From assembly GCF_006539165.1 (NCBI RefSeq), contig NZ_BJMM01000025.1, forward strand, positions 1 through 64,000: a DNA stretch of 64,000 bases, written 5' to 3'. This DNA is from Streptomyces cacaoi (GTDB lineage: Bacteria; Actinomycetota; Actinomycetes; Streptomycetales; Streptomycetaceae). Below, piece after piece: positions 33,196 to 41,673 of this stretch; positions within the stretch are counted from its first letter, which is position 1, and each line of letters begins with the position of its first letter. The translations under genes were made by a program, and so were the position numbers. Under the pieces are notes generated by a model. It had not been told where the DNA came from. It did not search any database and was given only the letters and a program-made list of their open reading frames with translations.

Positions 33196-34227
33196 CTACT
33201 TGAGGCGGTTGCCCGTGGAGCGCAGGTGACCGCAGGCGGCCTGCACCCGCTCGGCCATGCCCTTCTCGGCGGCCTTGCCCCAGCTGCGCGGGTCGTAGAC
33301 CTTCTTGTTGCCGACCTCGCCGTCGACCTTCAGCACACCGTCGTAGTTGCGGAACATGTGGTCCGCGACGGGCCGGGTGAAGGCGTACTGGGTGTCGGTG
33401 TCGAGGTTCATCTTGACGACGCCGTTGTCCAGCGCGGTGGCGATCTCCTCCTCGGTGGAGCCGGAGCCGCCGTGGAAGACGAAGTCGAACGGGCGGCTGT
33501 CCGCGGGCCGGTCGAACTTGGCGGCGACGCCCTCCTGGAGGTCCTTGAGCAGCTCGGGGCGGAGCACCACGTTGCCGGGCTTGTAGACGCCGTGCACGTT
33601 GCCGAACGAGGCGGCGAGCAGGTAGCGGCCCTTCTCCCCGAGGCCGAGCGCGTCGGCGGTGCGGACGGCGTCCTCGACGGTGGTGTACAGCTCGTCGTTG
33701 ATCTCGTGGGTGATGCCGTCCTCTTCACCGCCGGTCGGGGTGATCTCGACCTCAAGAATGATCTTGGCGGCGGCGGCCTCGGCGAGCAGCTCCTGGCCGA
33801 TCTCCAGGTTGTCCTTGAGGGTCTCGGCGGAGCCGTCCCACATGTGCGACTGGAACAGCGGGTTCTCACCGCGCTGCACCCGCTCCCGGGAGACGGCCAG
33901 CAGCGGACGGACGTAGCCGTCGAGCTTGTCCTTGGGACAGTGGTCGGTGTGCAGCGCGATGTTCACCGGGTACTTCTTGGCGACGACGTGCGCGAACTCG
34001 GCGAGCGCCACCGCGCCGCTGACCATGTCCTTGCTGTACTGGCCGCCCAGGAACTCGGCGCCCCCCGTGGAGATCTGGACGATGCCGTCGCTCTCGGCCT
34101 CGGCGAAACCGCGCAGCGCCGCGTGCAGCGTCTGGGTCGAGGTGACGTTGATGGCGGGGTAGGCGAACTTGCCTGCCTTCGCCCGGTCCAGCATCTCGCT
34201 GTAGACCTCGGGGGTTGCGATGGGCAT
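33196..34227 (-). CDS. fba: Fructose-bisphosphate aldolase, class II
   Basis: This 343-aa zinc aldolase interconverts fructose-1,6-bisphosphate with DHAP and glyceraldehyde-3-phosphate in glycolysis and gluconeogenesis. Metal and active-site motifs: ALHTDHCPKDKL, ILEVEITPTGGEEDG, SFGNVHGVYKPGNV, FVFHGGSGSTEEEI and KMNLDTDTQYAF. ATG 34227 gives MPIATPEVYSEML, typical of actinobacterial class IIa enzymes. It is a stand-alone gene with its own terminator; the upstream gap contains a parS-like site. Confidence 0.97.
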   Translation of the reverse strand: MPIATPEVYSEMLDRAKAGKFAYPAINVTSTQTLHAALRGFAEAESDGIVQISTGGAEFLGGQYSKDMVSGAVALAEFAHVVAKKYPVNIALHTDHCPKDKLDGYVRPLLAVSRERVQRGENPLFQSHMWDGSAETLKDNLEIGQELLAEAAAAKIILEVEITPTGGEEDGITHEINDELYTTVEDAVRTADALGLGEKGRYLLAASFGNVHGVYKPGNVVLRPELLKDLQEGVAAKFDRPADSRPFDFVFHGGSGSTEEEIATALDNGVVKMNLDTDTQYAFTRPVADHMFRNYDGVLKVDGEVGNKKVYDPRSWGKAAEKGMAERVQAACGHLRSTGNRLK

Positions 34228-34551
34228 CAGACCGCTCCTTGGGTGTGCGATTCGTACCGGCTCTGGTTCAGCTCACGGAACGACGTCATCGTCGTGCCCA
34301 TCCTCCCAGAAGAAACCGGATGCTCCAGACTGTCGGGTTCACAGGCGCACAAACACGCCGTGCGCGCCCCGACGGGGACGACGAGCCGGCTCGTTCCACG
34401 TGAAACCGTCCGCCGATGCGCCCGCCGGGCCGTCCGCCGAGCCGTGCACCGAGGGCCTCGTGTCAAGGGGCTCGCGTCGAGGGGCCGGGACGGGACAGGG
34501 ACGGGAGAGGGACGGGAGAGGAAGGCCGGACGGGCCGGGGGCCGGCTCCGC
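34228..34551. other. fba-pyrE intergenic region
   Basis: This region carries the fba promoter side and the parS-like site (34393-34406). Its pyrE-proximal part has short GGGACGGGA repeats. No gene is visible. Confidence 0.5.
34393..34406. other. parS-like ParB-binding site
   Basis: GTTCCACGTGAAAC differs by one base from the palindromic actinobacterial parS core GTTTCACGTGAAAC. Streptomyces chromosomes carry about twenty such sites clustered around oriC. The core-gene context of this window fits that zone. Confidence 0.75.
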
Positions 34552-35094
34552 TCAGGCGAGGTCCAGATCGCCCAGGTCGAACGCGTGAACGTAAGGCAGC
34601 CCGGCCCGCTCCATCGCCGCCGCGGCACCGCGCTCGACGATCGTCGCCACACCGACCACCTCGGCGCCCGCCTGCCGCGCCGCCTCGACGGCCGTCAGCG
34701 GCGAATTCCCCGTCGTCGAGGTGTCCTCGACGATCAGCACCCGCCGCCCGGCCACGTCCGGCCCCTCGATACGCCGTTGCAGACCGTGCGCCTTACCGGC
34801 CTTGCGGACGACGAACGCGTCCAGCCGCCGGCCCCGGGCCGCCGCGGCGTGCATCATCGACGCGGCCACCGGATCGGCGCCGAGGGTCAGCCCGCCGACG
34901 GCGTCGTAGTCCAGGTGCGCGGTGGCGTCCAGCATGACCTGGCCGGCCAGCGGAGCCGACTCCCCGTCCAGGGTGATCCGGCGCAGGTCGATGTAGAAGT
35001 CGGCCTCGGCACCGGAGGAGAGCGTCACCCTGCCGTGCACCACGGCCTTTTCCTTGATCTGCCGCAGCAGCGCGCTGCGCACGTCGTCGTTCAT
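34552..35094 (-). CDS. pyrE: Orotate phosphoribosyltransferase
   Basis: This 180-aa protein makes orotidine-5'-phosphate from orotate and PRPP in pyrimidine synthesis. It has the PRPP-binding motif RRVLIVEDTSTTGNSPL, substrate-loop residues FVVRKAGKAHG and SSGAEADFYIDLRRITLDG. ATG 35094 gives MNDDVRSALLRQIKEKAVVH. The length fits bacterial PyrE. It is divergent from the ASST-family gene at 35257. Confidence 0.96.
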   Translation of the reverse strand: MNDDVRSALLRQIKEKAVVHGRVTLSSGAEADFYIDLRRITLDGESAPLAGQVMLDATAHLDYDAVGGLTLGADPVAASMMHAAAARGRRLDAFVVRKAGKAHGLQRRIEGPDVAGRRVLIVEDTSTTGNSPLTAVEAARQAGAEVVGVATIVERGAAAAMERAGLPYVHAFDLGDLDLA

Positions 35095-35256
35095 GGGACC
35101 CCAGCCTATGCGGCGGCCCACGCGCCCCGGCATCTTCCCCGTGCCGCCCCGCTTCCCCCTGCCACCGAGCGCCCCTACGCTCCCGGGCGCACAACCCCTG
35201 TCGCTCCGCCCGTTCCGTCCCACGCCCCTCCCACCCCTCGTCCCCGAGGAGGCCCC

Positions 35257-36663
35257 GTGCGCTTCCCGCCCCACGGCTCCGCCCGCCGGCGCGTGCTCGC
35301 CCCCGCCGTGCTCGCCCTCGCCCTGGCCGGTCCGCTCGCCGCCCCGGCCGCCACGGCCGGCGCCCGGGCCGACCGCGCGCCGGACGACCGGGTCGCCGCG
35401 CTGAGCCGGCCCGACATCGCCGCCGAGGCGCCCGCCCTGACGACGAAGACCACCGGCGCGGCGGACGACCGCCCGCTGCTGGTCACCCCCGGCACCGACA
35501 GCACCGGCGGCGTCGGCATCTACGACAACTCCGGGGAGCTGATCTGGTGGGGCGGCGAGGGCGGCCACACCAACCTCGCCGCCACCACGTACCGGGGCGA
35601 GCCGGTGCTGAGCGTCCACAAGGGCAAGGGAGCGGAGGGCCGGTACGTCCTGCTGGACCGCTCCTACCGTGAGGTCGCCTCGTTCCGGATGAAGGGCTGC
35701 ACGACGGACGTCCACGACTTCCGCGTCAGCCCGGACGGCGAACGCGTCCTGCTGATGGGCTACCACCCGGTGCCCTACGACCTGAGCGCGTACGGCGGGC
35801 CGAAGGACGCGACGGTCACCGACGCGGTGATCCAGGAACAGGACATCGACACCGGCGAGGTCACCTTCGAGTGGAGCGCCCTGGACCACGTACCGGTCAC
35901 CGAGACCCAGCTCGCGCTCACCGAGAAGGACGTGGACTTCTTCCACATCAACTCCTTCGCCTACGAGCCGGACGGCGGGCTGCTGGTCAGCGCCCGGCAC
36001 ACCAGCACCGTCTACAAGCTCACGCTGCCCGACGGCGACATCGCCTGGCGGCTCGGCGGCACCAACAGCGACTACTCCCTGCCGTCCCTCGCCGACGCGT
36101 TCAGCTTCCAGCACGACGCCCGCCGGCTGAAGGACGGCTCGATATCCGTCTTCGACAACGGCAACCTCGCCACCCCGCAGCGCTCACGCGGCGCCGTCTA
36201 CACCCTCGACGACGGACAGCGGACGGCGAAGCTCACCCGCGACCTCCAGCCGGACCCGCCCGTCTACGGCTCCTACACCGGCGGCAGCGCGGAGCTTCCC
36301 GGCGGCAACATGCTCGTCAGCTACGGGGAGACCGGGCTGATCACCGAATTCCGCGGCGACGAACCGGTGTTCACCGGCCGCTGGCCCGACGGCTGGTTCA
36401 GCTACCGCGCGGAGCGCGCCGACTGGCACGGCACACCGGCGAAGCGCCCGGACGCCGTCGTGCGCGACGGCACGCTCGCCGTGAGCTGGAACGGCGCCAC
36501 GGAGGTGGCCTCCTGGCGGCTGAGCGCGGACGGCGAGACCCGCACGGTCCGCAAGTCGGGGTTCGAGACGCGCACCGCGCCGCCCGGCGACGACGGCCCG
36601 GTGAAGGTGACCGCGCTGGACGACGACGGGCACGCCCTCGCCGGCCGCACCGTTCGCCGCTGA
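35257..36663 (+). CDS. Secreted arylsulfotransferase (ASST)-family protein
   Basis: This 468-aa protein starts at GTG 35257 after GAGGAGG. The signal peptide (RRRVLAPAVLALALAGPLAA, cleavage near ATAGA) leads to a beta-propeller of the ASST family. Visible motifs are GIYDNSGELIWW, KGCTTDVHDFRVSPDGERVL, DFFHINSFAYEPDGGLLVSA, GDIAWRLGG and FSFQHDARRLKDGSISVFDN. The two His (HDF, QHD) match positions used for aryl-sulfate transfer in the family. Streptomyces members are usually annotated as ASST or hypothetical; the sulfate donor is unknown. Confidence 0.86.
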   Translation: MRFPPHGSARRRVLAPAVLALALAGPLAAPAATAGARADRAPDDRVAALSRPDIAAEAPALTTKTTGAADDRPLLVTPGTDSTGGVGIYDNSGELIWWGGEGGHTNLAATTYRGEPVLSVHKGKGAEGRYVLLDRSYREVASFRMKGCTTDVHDFRVSPDGERVLLMGYHPVPYDLSAYGGPKDATVTDAVIQEQDIDTGEVTFEWSALDHVPVTETQLALTEKDVDFFHINSFAYEPDGGLLVSARHTSTVYKLTLPDGDIAWRLGGTNSDYSLPSLADAFSFQHDARRLKDGSISVFDNGNLATPQRSRGAVYTLDDGQRTAKLTRDLQPDPPVYGSYTGGSAELPGGNMLVSYGETGLITEFRGDEPVFTGRWPDGWFSYRAERADWHGTPAKRPDAVVRDGTLAVSWNGATEVASWRLSADGETRTVRKSGFETRTAPPGDDGPVKVTALDDDGHALAGRTVRR

Positions 36664-36758
36664 ACCCCGGCAGGCCCGCCGCCGACCGGTCCGTCCGGCA
36701 CCCCCGGCCCGCGCACCACGCCCCGGCACACGGCGCCGGGGAACGCCCCGGCACACGA

Positions 36759-36789
36759 GCGCCCCTCACCGGAGCTCCGGGAGGGGCGC
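36759..36789. terminator. Bidirectional hairpin terminator
   Basis: GCGCCCCTC (36759-36767) and GAGGGGCGC (36781-36789) form a 9-bp stem between the convergent ASST and mutarotase genes. Confidence 0.6.
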
Positions 36790-36823
36790 GGGCGGTCTTC
36801 CGCCGGACAGCAGGACAGCGGGC

Positions 36824-37651
36824 TCAGCCCAGGCTGCGCCACGTCCAGGTGGTGGCGGTCTCCAGCGGATCGATGGGGGTGACCTGGCGGGGATGGGAGT
36901 TGAGGCCGTTCGGCGGCCCGGTCTGCGGCTCGACGCAGACGGCCTCGGGCTGCTCGTCGAAGACGACGACCCACTCGGCGCGGCCGGCGACCCGCAGCTC
37001 CAGCTCGCCGGGCCAGGTGAGGGTGACATCGACGCCGTCGGGCATGCCGAAGCAGTCGTCCCAGGGCCCGGACCCGGGCGGGATCCGCCGGCCGGTGGGA
37101 ATGTGGTCGTCGCCGCGCTCCTCCTGCCACTCGGGCGCGAAGTCGATACGGACGTCCTCGCCGCCGCGGCCGAGGTTGCGCAGGAACCAGGGGTGCCAGC
37201 CCGCCTGGGCCGGGAAGGAGACGTCGAAGGTCTCCACGGACAGCTTCAGCGTCAGGCCGCTGCCGTCGTCGGCCAGTTCCACGGCCTGGGTGACCCGGCC
37301 CTCCCAGGGCCACGGGTCGGTCAGTTCGTAGGTGAAGGAAGCGGAGGTACCGGTGGCGCCGGAAGCGGTGTGCCAGGCGGCGTCGCGCACGGTGCCGTGG
37401 ATGGCGTGCGGTCCGCTGTTGAGCGGGAGTTGGTACATCTCACCGCCGTTGCGGAACCGGCCCTCGGCCGTGCGGCCGCACCAGGGGACCATCACGAACG
37501 AGCCGTACTTCGGCCCCTGGCGCAGCAGTTCCGTGCCGCCCACCCGGAGGGAGGCGATCCGGCACCCGTGCTGGGGCTCGACGGTCACTTCGGTCCCGCC
37601 GGCGGCGAGCACGACGGACGAGGAGTCCGCGGGGGTGGGCAGATCAGTCAT
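36824..37651 (-). CDS. Aldose 1-epimerase (mutarotase) family protein
   Basis: This 275-aa galactose-mutarotase-like protein interconverts sugar anomers. It has SFVMVPWCGRTAEGRFRNGG, a catalytic-His region SGPHAIHGTVRDAAW, AGWHPWFLRNLG and the likely catalytic Glu in AVCVEPQTGPPNGLN. The length is typical. ATG 37651 is the only plausible start. It follows SRPBCC gene 37673 by 21 bp on the same strand, so the two may be an operon. Confidence 0.9.
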   Translation of the reverse strand: MTDLPTPADSSSVVLAAGGTEVTVEPQHGCRIASLRVGGTELLRQGPKYGSFVMVPWCGRTAEGRFRNGGEMYQLPLNSGPHAIHGTVRDAAWHTASGATGTSASFTYELTDPWPWEGRVTQAVELADDGSGLTLKLSVETFDVSFPAQAGWHPWFLRNLGRGGEDVRIDFAPEWQEERGDDHIPTGRRIPPGSGPWDDCFGMPDGVDVTLTWPGELELRVAGRAEWVVVFDEQPEAVCVEPQTGPPNGLNSHPRQVTPIDPLETATTWTWRSLG

Positions 37652-37672
37652 ACAGCGACCTTAACGGCGCCC

Positions 37673-38674
37673 TCAACGGCGCCGCCGCAGGACTCGGCCG
37701 AGGACGACGGCTCCGGCGACCACCACGGCGGCGGCCGGGGCCGCCCAGCGCAGGGTGGCCGTGGCGCTCCCGTGTTCGGGCGCCGGCATCGGCGCGTAAC
37801 GGCCGCGCGGTGGCGCGTGGTCGACCTCCTCGGCACTGCGGCCGATCATCGTGCGCCGGGCGTGCGCGGCCTCGGCCGGGAAGGAGTCCTGCGGCCCCGC
37901 TCCCTCGCCGGGCTCGTCCGGCCCGAGCGAGGACGGCGGGACGTCCGTCTCGAACAGCGGGGTCCCGCCCTGCTGTTCGGCGTCCGGGCCGGCGTCCTGG
38001 CCCGGGGCCGGTGCCTCGGACTCCGGCGCCTCCGGCTCGGGGATACCGGGGATGGCGCGCTCGTTGTCGTCCGGCGAGCCGATGCCGCCCGGCACCGGGC
38101 CCTCGCCCTCGCCGGCGCCCTCGGTGCCGGACTCCGCCTCGGCGCTGCCCGCCGGGGGCTCCTCGCGGATGCTGTCGGCGAGCGCGGCGGCGAACCGGTC
38201 GAGCAGCCGGATACCGGCGGTCCTGGCGGTCTTCTCCTCCAGCCCGGCGAACCGTCCCGTGCCGGTGACCGTGCCGGCGCACACCAGGGTGGTGCCCTCG
38301 CCGTCGTCGGCGCCGCGCGGCTGGAGCGAGAGCCGCAGCTCGACGCTGCCGCCACCGCGCGCCTCGTCTCCCGCGCCCGCCACGTCCATCCGCTCGAAAC
38401 CGCCGGGTGCCTCGCCCCGCGGGGTCAGCGTGAGGCTGCCGCGGTAGGTGATCGTCGAGCTGCCGACCCGGATCCGGAGCCGGCCGTCGATACGGCTCTG
38501 CGGGGCGCTTCCCGTACCGCCCGCGCCCTCCGCCGCTCCACCCGCGCCGGACTCCCCGGTCTCCCCGGGCTCCTCGGGACGCAGCCCCGGGATGCAGCGG
38601 GTCACGCGTTCACGGTCGGCGAGCGCGGCCCGCACAGAGCCGACGGAAAACGGAACGTACACCTCGTGCTCCAT
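37673..38674 (-). CDS. SRPBCC-fold protein with C-terminal membrane anchor
   Basis: This 333-aa protein has an N-terminal SRPBCC/CoxG-like domain: EHEVYVPFSVGSVRAALADR, then RVTRCIPGL and GRLRIRVGSSTITYRGSLTL, ending near LADSIREE (~190). A Pro/Glu/Asp/Ala-rich linker (~190-300) leads to one transmembrane helix (AAPAAAVVVAGAVVLGRVL) and a basic tail RRRR. CoxG-type proteins anchor or insert metallo-hydroxylases; no such genes are adjacent, so the ligand and role are unknown. The basic tail after the helix predicts a cytoplasmic C-terminus. Confidence 0.82.
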   Translation of the reverse strand: MEHEVYVPFSVGSVRAALADRERVTRCIPGLRPEEPGETGESGAGGAAEGAGGTGSAPQSRIDGRLRIRVGSSTITYRGSLTLTPRGEAPGGFERMDVAGAGDEARGGGSVELRLSLQPRGADDGEGTTLVCAGTVTGTGRFAGLEEKTARTAGIRLLDRFAAALADSIREEPPAGSAEAESGTEGAGEGEGPVPGGIGSPDDNERAIPGIPEPEAPESEAPAPGQDAGPDAEQQGGTPLFETDVPPSSLGPDEPGEGAGPQDSFPAEAAHARRTMIGRSAEEVDHAPPRGRYAPMPAPEHGSATATLRWAAPAAAVVVAGAVVLGRVLRRRR

Positions 38675-38813
38675 GGGGAAAGAGCCTATTACCCCGCGGT
38701 CCGCCGCACATATGACCGGGCCGCATCTTTCCCCGAGCCCTCACCCGCCCCGGCGGCGCCGCGCCCCGCCGCCACCGCGCCGGGCCCGGGCGCGCCGCCG
38801 CCCCCGGCACCGC

Positions 38814-39371
38814 TCAGGCCACCGCCGCGTCGCGCCCGGGCCGCCGGCTGCCGGCCGGCCCGCCGGCCGTCCGCGCAGCGACCCGGGTGCGGGTGGCGAC
38901 CAACTGGCCCTCCTGCGGATACGAATGCCAGGTGCGCCAGTGCACCTGGGCCCCGTGCCGCTGGACGAGCAGCGCGGTGAAGGCGTCCGGGCAGCCGGGG
39001 AAGGTGCCGGCGAGTCCGTGCGGATGCTCCGCGACCAGCGCGAGCAGTTCCTGCGCCCGGCCCGCGAACGATCCGGGCGAGAGCGTCTCGACACGCGCGG
39101 CGAACTCGTACTCCCACTCACCGAAGCACTTCGACACCCCGAGCGGCAGCGGCGAACTGCTGCCGGGCATACAGGCGACGGTCTCCGAGCAGCCGCCGAA
39201 CCCCTCGTCGAGCAGCACCTGGTGGGAGGCGCCCAGCAGTCTCAACTCGACACGCAGGCCGGACAGTTCGAGGTCGAGAGTGGCGAGCGCCGGGAGTGGC
39301 CCGCGGCCCAGCGCCCATGCGAGGTCGCCCGCGCGGGTGTCGGAATAGGCGGTCTTGAGGGTGGTGAGCAT
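38814..39371 (-). CDS. DUF2617 family protein
   Basis: This 185-aa protein matches the actinobacterial DUF2617 pattern: TAYSDTRAGDLAWALGRGPL, LLGASHQVLLDEG, CMPGSSSPLPLGVSK and WHSYPQEGQLVATRTRV. It is probably a soluble beta-rich protein; function unknown. ATG 39371 gives the family N-terminus MLTTLKTAYSDTRA. The Gly/Arg-rich tail is variable. The region upstream to 39689 is relatively AT-rich and should hold its promoter. Confidence 0.87.
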   Translation of the reverse strand: MLTTLKTAYSDTRAGDLAWALGRGPLPALATLDLELSGLRVELRLLGASHQVLLDEGFGGCSETVACMPGSSSPLPLGVSKCFGEWEYEFAARVETLSPGSFAGRAQELLALVAEHPHGLAGTFPGCPDAFTALLVQRHGAQVHWRTWHSYPQEGQLVATRTRVAARTAGGPAGSRRPGRDAAVA

Positions 39372-39689
39372 GGGACGGCTCCGCAAACACGCAGGGGCAG
39401 GGTGGGCGGGGCCCACTCGTCGAAGTCCCGGGGCGCGGCGCCGGCGTCCGCGCGGTTCGGGAACGTACTTCACCGAATCACGAAATCGTCGCCGTCCTCA
39501 GCGCTTTTACCCAACTAGTCCAGATTTCCATCCCATAGGCATGGAAGAGGACAGGTGTTCGTTCCGAGGGCCGGTGGAAGGCCCCCAACTCGCGTCGGCA
39601 GAGGGGAAGATGAGCGGCCCGCCGGACGTCGGAACCGCATCCGGTCCCCACGTACCCGCGGGCCGCTCCCTCCCCCCCTGCCCGGTGGC
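39372..39689. other. Intergenic region upstream of DUF2617 gene
   Basis: This 318-bp gap contains an AT-rich stretch at about 39470-39550 that is a likely promoter zone for the minus-strand DUF2617 gene. No conserved gene, hairpin of note or RNA gene was seen. Confidence 0.4.
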
Positions 39690-39929
39690 TCAGCCGCCTC
39701 CGCCGCCACCCCCGCCACCGCAGCCGCCGCCACCACCGCCACCGCAGGACGAGCCGCCGCCGCAGGACGAACCTCCGCCGCAGGACGAGGAGTCGCCGCC
39801 CCCGCCGCCGGCCCACCACGAGCCGCCCCGGCCGCCCCCGCCCGATCCCGAGCCGCCCGAGGACTGTGTCGCCATGGCGAGCACAGCCATGAGCACCACC
39901 ACGCCGATGAAGATCATTCCTGCCGCCAT
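39690..39929 (-). CDS. Gly/Cys-rich single-pass membrane micro-protein
   Basis: This 79-aa protein begins MAAGMIFIGVVVLMAVLAMA, one transmembrane helix, after AAAGGGGGAAC. The remainder is almost only Gly, Ser, Cys and Trp: SGGSGSGGGGRGGSWWAGGG, three SSCGGG units and a final Gly run. Cys residues are spaced by five to eight. No family function is recognised. Similar short TM plus GGGCGGG proteins occur in many bacteria. Low-complexity DNA makes the length prone to slippage. Confidence 0.65.
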   Translation of the reverse strand: MAAGMIFIGVVVLMAVLAMATQSSGGSGSGGGGRGGSWWAGGGGGDSSSCGGGSSCGGGSSCGGGGGGGCGGGGGGGGG

Positions 39930-40347
39930 GCGCGGTTCCCCCTTTGCGTACGTGTGCGTCGCGACGCGCTCTCCGGCGCTTCCGCACGGCCCCGGAACGT
40001 CCGCGCGCCGACAGCCGCGCGCCCACTCGTCCGTGCCCGGCCGTCCGACGGCCGTTCGAGCCGGAACGCGCCGCCGTTCCCCGGCACTCCGCGCACCCCG
40101 GCCCGCGTCCGGCCCCGGCAGGCGACCGGCGCCGGCGGATGGCACCCGGGCGGATCGCGCCCGTCGGCCACCGCACCGCCGGGGCGGTCCTTCGCGGGGC
40201 CCGTGGCGCGCCCCCGTGGCGCGCGCCGCGAATCCGGTTGCGCCCGCCCCCCGTTGGGACTCCGCGGGCGCAACCGGCTCCTGCCCCCGCCCGTCGGGAG
40301 CCAAAGCACAGTTGAGGAAGATAAGAGCTTGCCCGAGGATGGCGCAC
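39930..40347. other. Divergent intergenic region with a long inverted repeat
   Basis: This 418-bp region lies between the divergent micro-protein and aminotransferase genes. Frames through it are open but Arg/Pro/Ala-rich and match nothing recognisable. A 14-bp perfect inverted repeat is at 40234-40277. Confidence 0.5.
40234..40277. promoter_or_regulatory. 14-bp inverted repeat in a divergent promoter region
   Basis: CCGGTTGCGCCCGC (40234-40247) and GCGGGCGCAACCGG (40264-40277) are exact complements with a 16-nt loop, 70 bp before the aminotransferase ATG. Because both flanking genes point away, it cannot simply terminate either of them. It may be a regulatory site, a leader hairpin, or the end of an unannotated small RNA. 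Confidence 0.5.
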
Positions 40348-41574
40348 ATGACTGCTGGCCATGCCGCCCAGGGCGCCGGAACCGCCCGCCCCCTGCTCAA
40401 CCGCCGGCTCGCCGGCTTCGGGACGACGATCTTCGCCGAGATGTCCGCACTGGCCCAGCGCACCGGCGCGATCAACCTCGGCCAGGGCTTCCCGGACACC
40501 GACGGCCCCGAGTCCGTGCGCGAGGCCGCCGTCCGTGCGCTGCGGGACGGGCGCGGCAACCAGTACCCGCCGGGCCCCGGCATCCCCGAGCTGCGCACCG
40601 CCGTCGCCGAGCACCAACGCCGCTTCTACGGCCTGGAGTTCGACCCGGACACCGAGGTCCTGGTCACCGCCGGCGCCACCGAGGCGCTCGCCGCGGCCCT
40701 GCTGGCCCTCGTCGAACCCGGCGACGAGGTGATCGCGCTGGAGCCGTACTACGACTCCTACGCCGCCTGTATCGCGCTGGCCGGCGGCACCCGGGTCCCG
40801 GTCACCCTGCGGCCCTCCGGTGACACCTTCCGGCTCGACCTCGACGAGCTGCGCGACGCCGTCACCGACCGCACCCGGCTCATCCTCCTCAACACCCCGC
40901 ACAACCCGACCGGCACCGTGCTCGGCCGCGACGAGCTGGCCGCCGTCGCCGAACTGTGCGTCGAGCGCGGGCTGTTGGCCGTCACCGACGAGGTGTACGA
41001 GCACATGGTGTTCGAGGGCGAACATCTGCCCCTCGTCTCGTTCCCCGGGATGCGCGAGCGCACGGTGACGATCTCCAGCGCGGGCAAGACGTTCTCGTTC
41101 ACCGGCTGGAAGGTCGGCTGGGTCACCGGCACACCCGAGCTGGTCACGGCCGTGCGCTCCGCGAAGCAGTACCTCACCTATGTCTCCGCCGGGCCGTTCC
41201 AGTACGCCGTCGCCGAGGCCCTCGCCCTGCCCGACGCGCACTACCGGGAGCTGAACACCGGGCTGCGCGCCCGCCGGGACCTGCTCGCCGACGGCCTGCG
41301 CAGCGCCGGCTTCGGCGTCTTCCGCACCGCCGGCACCTACTTCCTCACCGCCGACATCCGCACACTGCCCGGCCAGGACGGGAAGGAGGGCCGGGGCGCC
41401 GCGGACGGCGTCGCCTTCTGCCTGGCCCTGCCCGAGCGCTGCGGCGTCGTCGCCGTCCCCACCCAGGTCTTCTACGACCACGAGGCCGCGGGGGCGCCCT
41501 ATGTACGGTTCGCCTTCTGCAAGCGGGAGGACGTGCTGCGCGAGGCGGCGGAGCGGCTGCGCGCCGGCCGGTGA
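40348..41574 (+). CDS. PLP-dependent class I/II aminotransferase
   Basis: This 408-aa enzyme has NLGQGFPDTDGPESVREAA, GNQYPPGPGIPELRTAV, ITLLN-type NTPHNPTGTV, VTDEVYEHMVF, and the Schiff-base Lys motif SSAGKTFSFTGWKVGW. It belongs to the kynurenine/methionine/aspartate aminotransferase group (KAT/YbdL-like). ATG 40348 has GAGGA 8 nt upstream; an ATG nine bases earlier is also possible. Given the kynurenine operon in the same window, kynurenine or methionine transamination is plausible, but this is only suggested by family. Confidence 0.9.
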   Translation: MTAGHAAQGAGTARPLLNRRLAGFGTTIFAEMSALAQRTGAINLGQGFPDTDGPESVREAAVRALRDGRGNQYPPGPGIPELRTAVAEHQRRFYGLEFDPDTEVLVTAGATEALAAALLALVEPGDEVIALEPYYDSYAACIALAGGTRVPVTLRPSGDTFRLDLDELRDAVTDRTRLILLNTPHNPTGTVLGRDELAAVAELCVERGLLAVTDEVYEHMVFEGEHLPLVSFPGMRERTVTISSAGKTFSFTGWKVGWVTGTPELVTAVRSAKQYLTYVSAGPFQYAVAEALALPDAHYRELNTGLRARRDLLADGLRSAGFGVFRTAGTYFLTADIRTLPGQDGKEGRGAADGVAFCLALPERCGVVAVPTQVFYDHEAAGAPYVRFAFCKREDVLREAAERLRAGR

Positions 41575-41608
41575 ACCGCGCGCCCGCCGGGGCGCCCCGC
41601 ACACGACG

Positions 41609-41641
41609 GAGCCGGCCGCCCGGAACACCGGGGGCCGGCTC
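41609..41641. terminator. Bidirectional terminator
   Basis: GAGCCGGCC (41609-41617) pairs with GGCCGGCTC (41633-41641), with extra GCCCGG/CCGGG pairing inside, between convergent aminotransferase and YbjN genes. Confidence 0.65.
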
Positions 41642-41673
41642 CCACCGCGGGCCGCCGACGGCTGCCGCGCCGA

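Noticed and set aside
32713..35256. Long in-frame upstream extension of the ASST-family gene
   Set aside because: The frame runs antisense through fba and pyrE; a signal peptide and Shine-Dalgarno define GTG 35257.
39690..39850. CRISPR-like repeats in the Gly/Cys coding region
   Set aside because: Units are 15-18 bp coding repeats without spacers; no cas genes are nearby.
39355..40347. Long upstream extension of the aminotransferase frame
   Set aside because: The extension is Pro/Arg-rich, overlaps the Gly/Cys micro-protein gene in antisense and has no homology; the Shine-Dalgarno at 40335 fits the short start.
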